A stretch of DNA of 12,229 nucleotides from Saprospiraceae bacterium. GTDB taxonomy: Bacteria; Bacteroidota; Bacteroidia; Chitinophagales; Saprospiraceae. Positions within the stretch are counted from its first letter, which is position 1. Each line of letters starts with the position of its first letter. The position numbers were made by a program, and so were the translations under genes. Below are positions 6,978-12,229 of this stretch, piece after piece. The DNA lies in NCBI GenBank assembly GCA_020528935.1, contig JAJDFU010000102.1, positions 1 to 12,229 on the forward strand, in the 5' to 3' direction. A model generated the notes under the pieces. That model saw nothing but the letters and a program-made list of their open reading frames with translations. It was not told the origin of the DNA and ran no database searches.

Positions 6978-8591
6978 ATGTTGAAATTCGGAATCAAAAA
7001 TCCACGAGCCAACCTTCAAGATTTAGGAATTACGGGAGTACAGCAGGAATACTGGAATTTGAGTCCGGAAGAACTCGCCGAGGAAACCATCAAGCGGAGC
7101 CAGGGGGTGCTGGCCGATACCGGTGCGCTGGCCGTGAGTACGGGCAAATTTACCGGACGCTCTCCCAAAGATCGCTTCATCGTGCGCGATGAGGTGACCG
7201 AAAACCGCGTTGACTGGGGCCCTGTCAATATTCCTTTTGATCCGGATAAATTCGACGCCCTGTACAAGAAGATTACTGCGTATTTCAGCGGTAAAGATGC
7301 GTTCGTGCGCGACGCCTACGTATGTGCCGACCCCAAGTACCGCGTCAACATACGCCTGGTGGCCGAGTATCCCTGGAGCAGCGCCTTTGGGTACAATATG
7401 TTTCTGCGGCCGGAAGAGGACGAACTTCGCTCCTTCGATCCCGACTGGGTGGTCGTCTGTGCGCCCGGTTTTGAGGCCGAACCCGATGTGGACGGCACGC
7501 GCCAGCCCAACTTTTCCATCCTCAATTTTTCCAAAAAGATCGCTATCGTAGGGGGCTCCGGCTACACGGGCGAGATCAAGAAAGGCGTCTTTTCGTCCCT
7601 CAACTTCATTCTGCCTACCGAGCACGAAGTACTGGCTATGCACTGTTCGGCCAATCAGGGCCCGGAAGGCGATGTGGCTATCTTTTTCGGACTTTCCGGA
7701 ACGGGTAAAACTACGCTCTCGGCGGATCCGGAGCGGGCCCTGATCGGCGACGACGAGCACGGTTGGTCCTCCGAAGGGGTCTTCAACTTCGAGGGTGGAT
7801 GCTACGCCAAAACCATCAACCTCAGCGAGGAGAGTGAACCGGAAATTTACCGGGCCATCAAGCACGGCGCCATCCTGGAGAACATCAAGTTTCACGAGAA
7901 CACCCGCAAGGTAGACTTTGCCAACAAGGAAATCACGGAGAATACCCGGGTGTCGTATCCCATTTATCACATCGAGAATGCGCTGATCCCTTCGGTAGGG
8001 GATCATCCCAGGAATATCTTTTTCCTGACCGCCGATGCCTTCGGTGTACTGCCGCCCATTTCCAGGCTCTCCAAGGAACAGGCCATGTATTACTTCATCT
8101 CCGGCTACACGGCCAAAGTGGCCGGTACGGAGGCCGGCGTGGTGGATCCCGAGGCCACCTTCTCGGCCTGTTTCGGGTCGCCTTTCATGCTGCTGCACCC
8201 CACGGAGTATGCCGATATGCTGGGACAGAAAATAGAGGAGTTCAACGCGAATGTATGGCTGGTCAATACGGGCTGGACGGGCGGCGGCTTCGGCCTGGGC
8301 AGCCGCATCAAGCTGCGATACACCCGGGCCATGATCCACGCCGCCCTGCGCGGGCATCTGGATGACGTACCCTATGAGACGCACGAAGTTTTTGGCCTCC
8401 GTATGCCCACTACCTGCCCGGATGTGCCGGATGAGATCCTCAATCCGCGCAATACCTGGGAAGACAAGCAAGCATATGATGCCAAGGCGCAGGGCCTGGC
8501 TGCCTCCTTCAAGGCGAATTTTGAAACCTTCGCCGACAAGGCCAGTAAAGGAGTGATCGAAGCCGGCCCCAAAACGATGGCTACGAATTGA
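6978..8591 (+). CDS. pckA: phosphoenolpyruvate carboxykinase (ATP)
   Basis: A 537-residue ATP-type PEP carboxykinase, the normal family length (about 540). It decarboxylates and phosphorylates oxaloacetate to phosphoenolpyruvate using ATP, in the cytoplasm, at the entry to gluconeogenesis. The start at 6978 (MLKFGIKNPRANL) is preferred over the in-frame ATG at 6864, which would add 38 residues unlike the family. Motifs: substrate-binding GKFTGRSPKDRF, with Arg61 matching Arg65 of the E. coli enzyme; GYTGEIKKG at 195-203 with Tyr196 and metal-ligand Lys202; metal-ligand His222 in MHCSAN; P-loop GLSGTGKTT at 238-246 (Lys244); kinase-2 motif LIGDDEHGW at 255-263 with Asp258/Asp259; and ENTRVSYPI with the conserved Arg. 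All key residues are present. It lies 156 bases downstream of pyc with no obvious terminator between, so partial read-through from pyc is possible. A hairpin terminator follows it. Confidence 0.98.
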   Translation: MLKFGIKNPRANLQDLGITGVQQEYWNLSPEELAEETIKRSQGVLADTGALAVSTGKFTGRSPKDRFIVRDEVTENRVDWGPVNIPFDPDKFDALYKKITAYFSGKDAFVRDAYVCADPKYRVNIRLVAEYPWSSAFGYNMFLRPEEDELRSFDPDWVVVCAPGFEAEPDVDGTRQPNFSILNFSKKIAIVGGSGYTGEIKKGVFSSLNFILPTEHEVLAMHCSANQGPEGDVAIFFGLSGTGKTTLSADPERALIGDDEHGWSSEGVFNFEGGCYAKTINLSEESEPEIYRAIKHGAILENIKFHENTRKVDFANKEITENTRVSYPIYHIENALIPSVGDHPRNIFFLTADAFGVLPPISRLSKEQAMYYFISGYTAKVAGTEAGVVDPEATFSACFGSPFMLLHPTEYADMLGQKIEEFNANVWLVNTGWTGGGFGLGSRIKLRYTRAMIHAALRGHLDDVPYETHEVFGLRMPTTCPDVPDEILNPRNTWEDKQAYDAKAQGLAASFKANFETFADKASKGVIEAGPKTMATN

Positions 8592-8620
8592 TGCCCGGAG
8601 CAACGACCGGTCTTCCCGAT

Positions 8621-8657
8621 CGAAAAGCCCTTTGAAACGAAGGGCTTTTCGCTTTTC
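8621..8657 (+). terminator. intrinsic terminator after pckA
   Basis: CGAAAAGCCCTT (8621-8632) pairs perfectly over 12 bp with AAGGGCTTTTCG (8640-8651), leaving a 5-7 base loop, and is followed by CTTTTCC. It begins 29 bases after the pckA stop. The A-run and T-run in the stem could let it work in both directions. This is the strongest terminator in the window. Confidence 0.88.
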
Positions 8658-8764
8658 CGGCCGGCTGAATGACATTTTTATACGGTATTATGATTTTCCA
8701 ACCCATAAAGCGAATACTTTATTGAGTTTTGTGTTTTTTTGAAATTCAATTCGAAATAAGACCC

Positions 8765-11700
8765 ATGAAAAAAGCTCTTGTCTTACTGCTCTGCATCTTC
8801 GGTGTGTATTGGACATGGGGTCAGCCGGCCTACTGGACGCTGAGTCCCGAACGCACGCCTGCTGAAAGTACCATCCAACCCGCACAGTACACCGGATTTT
8901 TTCTCGATCGGCCCGTCCTGGAAGACCTGCTCGGCAGCGCTCCGGAAGAATCGCAGCGCGAAAGGGCCCTGCGCCTTCGCCTGCCGCATCCGTCGGGTCA
9001 GGAGGTGACGGCCCTGTTGTGGAGGGTGCCGGTGCTTTCCCCCCGCCTATCAGCCCGCTATCCCGGCATCCGGACCTATGCCGGGCATCTGGCCGGCGAT
9101 CCGGCCGCCCCGGTCCGGCTCGATCTCACCCCGCGGGGCTTCCACGTCATGGTGCTGGCCCCGGGAGGCAGCTGGTTTGTCGATCCGGTCGAGCCCTCGC
9201 CGGACGCCCTGCACATGGCCTACTTTAAGCGCCATCTGCCCCTTCCCGATCCCGAACACTTTCGCTGTGCTGTGGAAGGGAAGCCCATCACTGCTCCTTC
9301 GGCCCGCGGCCCGCTACCCATAGGTGACGAACTCCGGGTGTATCGCCTGGCCGTTTCCGCCACCGGGGAATACACCCAGTACCACGGCGGTACGGTACAG
9401 GGCGCACTGGCCGCCATTGCCACGACCATGAATCGCGTCAACGGCGTGTACGAGCGGGACGTTGCGGTGCGCATGGTCCTGGTGGACAACAACGATCAGA
9501 TCATCTTTACCGATCCGGCTACGGACCCCTTTACCACCAATGAGATCAATCAGAACCAGGGGGTGGTGGACAATCGCATCGGGAGCGAGAATTACGACAT
9601 CGGCCACGTATTCGATCGCGGCGGCGGCGGCGTGGCTTCCCTGCGCTCCGTGTGTACTTCCGATCGCAAGGCCCGCGGCTATACCTCCCTGCAGATTCCG
9701 GAGGGCGACCCTTTCGACATCGACTATGTCGCCCATGAAATCGGACACCAGTTTGGCGCCAACCACACCCAGAACAATCCCTGCAACCGGGTGCCGGATG
9801 CGGCCTTCGAGCCGGGCAGCGCTTCCACCATCATGGGCTACGCGGGAATCTGCCCGCCCAACCTGCAAAACAACAGCGACGATCATTTCCACGTGCACTC
9901 CATCCAGGAAATGATTGAATTCTCCGTCCTGGGCTTCGGCAACAGCTGCCCCCAGATCCAATCTACCGGAAATTCGGCCCCCCAGGTGGAGCCGGGTTTG
10001 TCCGGACTGACCGTTCCCATCGAAACCCCGTTTGAACTGCTGGGCTCCGCCACCGATGCCGAAGGCGATTCCCTTACCTACTGTTGGGAGCAATACGACC
10101 TGGGCCCCGCCGGGCCGCCCAACAGCCCCATCGGCAATGCGCCCATTTTCCGGTCCTTCAAACCTACACCCGATTCCTTCCGGGTATTTCCGCGCATGCA
10201 GTCGCTGCTGACGGGCATAAGTACCATTGGGGAGCTCCTCCCCAACTACAGCCGGGACCTGACCTTCCGGCTTACAGTGCGCGACAATCGCGGTGGGCTG
10301 GACTGGGAAGAGGTCTTTTTCCAGGCTTCGGATGCCGCCGGGCCGTTCACCGTCACCTCCCAGGCCTCACCTACCGACTGGCAGGGCGGGCACTTCGCCT
10401 ATGTCCGCTGGGATATAGCCGGTACCGACGAAGCGCCCATCGCAGCCGATTCCGTATCCATATTCCTGTCGCTGGACGGGGGCTTTACCTTCCCCCTTCG
10501 GTTGGTCGAAAAAACGCCCAACGACGGCAGCCATCTCATTCGCATACCCGAAACGGCGGAAGGACGTCCGGCCCGGGTGAAGGTCAAGGGTTACCAGCAT
10601 GTGTTCTTCAACATCAACGAGGCGGAAATCACGCTCTCGCCATCGGCGGAGGCCGGCTTTGCCGCCGCGGTGGACACCACGGCCGTTACGCGGGTTTGCG
10701 GACAGGACGAGGCCACCCTGCCCGTGTATTTCAGCACCTTTGGAGGCTTCTCGGAAACGGTAGCCTTCGATGTGGAAGGCTTGCCCGATGAGGTGACGGC
10801 TGTTCCACAGCCCATGTCTGCCAACAGCAGCGATACTATTCTGCTTTCGCTGGCCGGCCTCCAGCGTATTCAGCAAGACCAGCTCACCTTTGAGGTGGTG
10901 TGTTCCTCTGCCGATACGGCGATAGTCCTGCCGATCCGCCTGGAGATATTCGAGCCGGTGGGTGACCCTTCCCTGCTGAGCCCGGCCGATGGAGCCATTG
11001 AGGTGTCTACACTGACGCAACTGGCCTGGGAGCCGGCCGATAATGCGGTAAGCTATCGGCTCGTGCTCGCCGAAAACCCAGACTTGGAGGACCCCGTCCT
11101 GGAGTTGGAGGGCGTTGACGGCACTTCCCTCGACCTGCAGGGTCGCTTGCAGCCCGGGCGAACGTACTACTGGCAGGTCGCCGGCGAAAACCCCGCCTGC
11201 GGAGCGGGCCAGCCGGCCAGCGGCAGCTTTACTACCGAAAGCCATATTTGCAGGCGTTTCGATGCCGAAGATGTACCGCTGTTATTCAGCGCGGACACCG
11301 ATCAGATTGCGTCCACCGTAGACGTGGAGACCGACAGCCTACTCGTCCGGGATGTTAACCTACTGGGTTTGGAAGGATTCTATACCCCCAGTCTGGACGA
11401 ATTGAACTTTCTGTTGCGCGGCCCCGACAGCACGGAAGTACAACTGCTTCGTCCGGAATGCCAGCAAGCGGGGGTGTTCTCATTCAGCCTGGATGAGGAG
11501 GCCCGTCTGCTGGGGTCGGCCTGCCCGCTGGATGACGAGCAGGTTTTGCGCCCCGAGGAGTCGCTGCATGTTTTTGACGGCCAGAATGCACAGGGTTCCT
11601 GGACGCTCATCATCCAGGACGACGGCCAGGCCGGCGGCCTGCGAGCCTGGACCCTGGAGATCTGCGTAGCGGACCGCATCAGCAGTACGGCGGAGCTCGA

Positions 11701-11977
11701 TCCCCCGGCCGAAAGTTCGTTTTCCGTTTTCCCGAACCCGGTGCATTCCGAGCTCCAACTCCGGGTACAATTGCAGGAGGAAGCCCGGCTGTACTTCGGC
11801 TTGCTCGATGCGCTGGGCCGCGAGGTCCGCCGGCTGGAGTTGGGGCACTGGGCAGCCGGCTTGCACCAGTGGACGCTGGATGTGAGCGGCTTGCCACCGG
11901 GCATGTACTGGGCCCGGTGCTACGATGCCGAAGGCAAGATCGCGAAAGCCAAAGCAGTCCGCATCGCACGGCCCTGA
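8765..11977 (+). CDS. secreted reprolysin-like zinc metallopeptidase with P-domain and T9SS sorting domain
   Basis: A 1070-residue secreted endopeptidase. The start at 8765 begins a signal peptide (MKKALVLLLCIFGVYWTWGQ); the in-frame ATG at 8729 would place 12 polar residues before it. Residues 21 to about 185 look like a propeptide. The peptidase domain runs about 190-395, with the zinc site HEIGHQFGANH at 324-334 (ligands H324, H328, H334; catalytic E325) and the Met-turn IMGY at 356-359, as in reprolysin-like (M12B-type) metzincins. Beta modules follow: a cadherin/Ig-like region (about 400-515), two further beta-sandwich stretches (about 525-730) and a fibronectin type III-like module (733-825). 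Then come a proprotein-convertase P-domain (about 829-967, bounded by Cys829 and Cys967) and a type A T9SS sorting domain from residue 986 (SVFPNPV at 987-993). The sorting domain directs export through the outer membrane by type IX secretion and is usually removed on attachment to the surface. Tandem stops (TGATAA) end the gene. The protein substrate is unknown; nutrient proteolysis or surface processing are both possible. Confidence 0.93.
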   Translation: MKKALVLLLCIFGVYWTWGQPAYWTLSPERTPAESTIQPAQYTGFFLDRPVLEDLLGSAPEESQRERALRLRLPHPSGQEVTALLWRVPVLSPRLSARYPGIRTYAGHLAGDPAAPVRLDLTPRGFHVMVLAPGGSWFVDPVEPSPDALHMAYFKRHLPLPDPEHFRCAVEGKPITAPSARGPLPIGDELRVYRLAVSATGEYTQYHGGTVQGALAAIATTMNRVNGVYERDVAVRMVLVDNNDQIIFTDPATDPFTTNEINQNQGVVDNRIGSENYDIGHVFDRGGGGVASLRSVCTSDRKARGYTSLQIPEGDPFDIDYVAHEIGHQFGANHTQNNPCNRVPDAAFEPGSASTIMGYAGICPPNLQNNSDDHFHVHSIQEMIEFSVLGFGNSCPQIQSTGNSAPQVEPGLSGLTVPIETPFELLGSATDAEGDSLTYCWEQYDLGPAGPPNSPIGNAPIFRSFKPTPDSFRVFPRMQSLLTGISTIGELLPNYSRDLTFRLTVRDNRGGLDWEEVFFQASDAAGPFTVTSQASPTDWQGGHFAYVRWDIAGTDEAPIAADSVSIFLSLDGGFTFPLRLVEKTPNDGSHLIRIPETAEGRPARVKVKGYQHVFFNINEAEITLSPSAEAGFAAAVDTTAVTRVCGQDEATLPVYFSTFGGFSETVAFDVEGLPDEVTAVPQPMSANSSDTILLSLAGLQRIQQDQLTFEVVCSSADTAIVLPIRLEIFEPVGDPSLLSPADGAIEVSTLTQLAWEPADNAVSYRLVLAENPDLEDPVLELEGVDGTSLDLQGRLQPGRTYYWQVAGENPACGAGQPASGSFTTESHICRRFDAEDVPLLFSADTDQIASTVDVETDSLLVRDVNLLGLEGFYTPSLDELNFLLRGPDSTEVQLLRPECQQAGVFSFSLDEEARLLGSACPLDDEQVLRPEESLHVFDGQNAQGSWTLIIQDDGQAGGLRAWTLEICVADRISSTAELDPPAESSFSVFPNPVHSELQLRVQLQEEARLYFGLLDALGREVRRLELGHWAAGLHQWTLDVSGLPPGMYWARCYDAEGKIAKAKAVRIARP

Positions 11978-11985
11978 TAATACGT

Positions 11986-12031
11986 TTTCAAGGATGAATT
12001 GACCTTTTTCGGTTGGCATTTTTCCTTGAAA
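11986..12031. repeat. inverted repeat, 9-bp perfect arms
   Basis: TTTCAAGGA (11986-11994) is the exact reverse complement of TCCTTGAAA (12023-12031). The 28-base loop contains a weak inner stem (GACC 12001-12004 with GGTT 12011-12014) around a T-run. It starts 8 bases after the peptidase stop, so a terminator role is possible, but no U-tract follows. Confidence 0.55.
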
Positions 12032-12051
12032 CCCTGGTAATACCGCCATCA

Positions 12052-12079
12052 AAGCCGTTTGGGCGCACCCAAACCGCTT
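12052..12079. repeat. hairpin with 12-bp arms, one mismatch
   Basis: AAGCCGTTTGGG (12052-12063) pairs with CCCAAACCGCTT (12068-12079) with a single C-C mismatch and a 4-base loop CGCA. It is compact and GC-rich. No T-tract follows, so it is not a standard intrinsic terminator. Confidence 0.6.
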
Positions 12080-12101
12080 CACGCGCGTACCTGCTCGACT
12101 C

Positions 12102-12130
12102 GAAGGGGGCGGGAGCTCCCAAACCCCTTC
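12102..12130. repeat. hairpin with 7-bp arms and inner palindrome
   Basis: GAAGGGG (12102-12108) pairs with CCCCTTC (12124-12130). Between the arms lies the perfect palindrome GGGAGCTCCC (12111-12120), which could form a short inner stem. Function unknown; it is the weakest of the five inverted repeats in this gap. Confidence 0.45.
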
Positions 12131-12159
12131 TTCCTCGTCGGCATAAGGAGCTAACCCGA

Positions 12160-12185
12160 ATTATTCACGGTAATCCGTGAATAAT
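12160..12185. repeat. perfect 11-bp hairpin
   Basis: ATTATTCACGG (12160-12170) and CCGTGAATAAT (12175-12185) are exact reverse complements around the loop TAAT. The element is followed 4 bases later by another perfect hairpin. Nothing in the surrounding sequence assigns a role; a repeat element, recombination site or structured transcript are all possible. Confidence 0.65.
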
Positions 12186-12189
12186 GACG

Positions 12190-12227
12190 ATAAGTGGCTG
12201 AAAACAAGCTTTTTTTCAGCCACTTAT
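12190..12227. repeat. perfect 15-bp hairpin at the window edge
   Basis: ATAAGTGGCTGAAAA (12190-12204) pairs perfectly with TTTTCAGCCACTTAT (12213-12227) across an 8-base loop that includes AAGCTT. The A-run/T-run next to the loop resembles bidirectional terminators, but the stem base is AT-rich and the window ends 2 bases later. What follows, including any U-tract or neighbouring gene, cannot be seen. Confidence 0.65.
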
Positions 12228-12229
12228 GT

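Noticed and set aside
7023..8675. 550-codon minus-strand open frame opposite pckA
   Set aside because: It covers the full pckA gene in antisense and runs through the terminator stem. The sense frame is an unmistakable PEP carboxykinase.
8662..8764. Promoter for the metallopeptidase gene
   Set aside because: The stretch is AT-rich and must hold one, because a strong terminator precedes it. No TAnnTTTG with a correctly spaced TTTG could be picked out; GAGTTTTG at 8724-8731 departs from consensus.

Overview
The window is about 57% GC (estimated by eye) and reads as a chromosomal segment of a Bacteroidota bacterium. Three things point there. The large secreted peptidase ends in a type IX secretion (T9SS) sorting domain. 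The best promoter matches are of the Bacteroidota type (TTTG near -33, TAnnTTTG near -7). The genes lack clear Shine-Dalgarno sites. The fairly high GC and the gene families fit a Saprospiria/Lewinella-like lineage, but the exact taxon is an inference.

Layout from left to right. Positions 2-160 hold the C-terminal end of a SNF2-type helicase cut by the window edge. Two small envelope genes follow, each with its own recognisable promoter: a secreted beta-barrel-like protein (401-874) and a TRL-like lipoprotein (1013-1315), the latter followed by a hairpin terminator. Next is a tight pair, 2 bases apart: a secreted protein of unknown family (1445-1957) and a possible CYTH-like protein (1960-2577). 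A short-chain dehydrogenase on the minus strand (2597-3289) converges on this pair and is divergent from the next gene.

The metabolic core is pyc (pyruvate carboxylase, 3363-6821) followed by pckA (ATP-type PEP carboxykinase, 6978-8591), closed by a strong hairpin terminator (8621-8657). Together they convert pyruvate to oxaloacetate and then to phosphoenolpyruvate. That is the entry to gluconeogenesis and also links to anaplerosis. Both proteins are full length with their catalytic residues visible.

The last gene (8765-11977) encodes a 1070-residue secreted multidomain metallopeptidase: signal peptide, propeptide, reprolysin-like zinc peptidase, Ig/fibronectin-like modules, P-domain and T9SS sorting domain. 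After it, the final 250 bases contain no gene but hold five successive inverted repeats, including two perfect hairpins of 11 and 15 bp at the window edge. This is the least explained part of the window. No tRNA, rRNA, CRISPR array or transposase gene was seen. No gap between genes exceeds 300 bases. Apart from the hairpin run, the window looks like ordinary housekeeping and envelope gene content.
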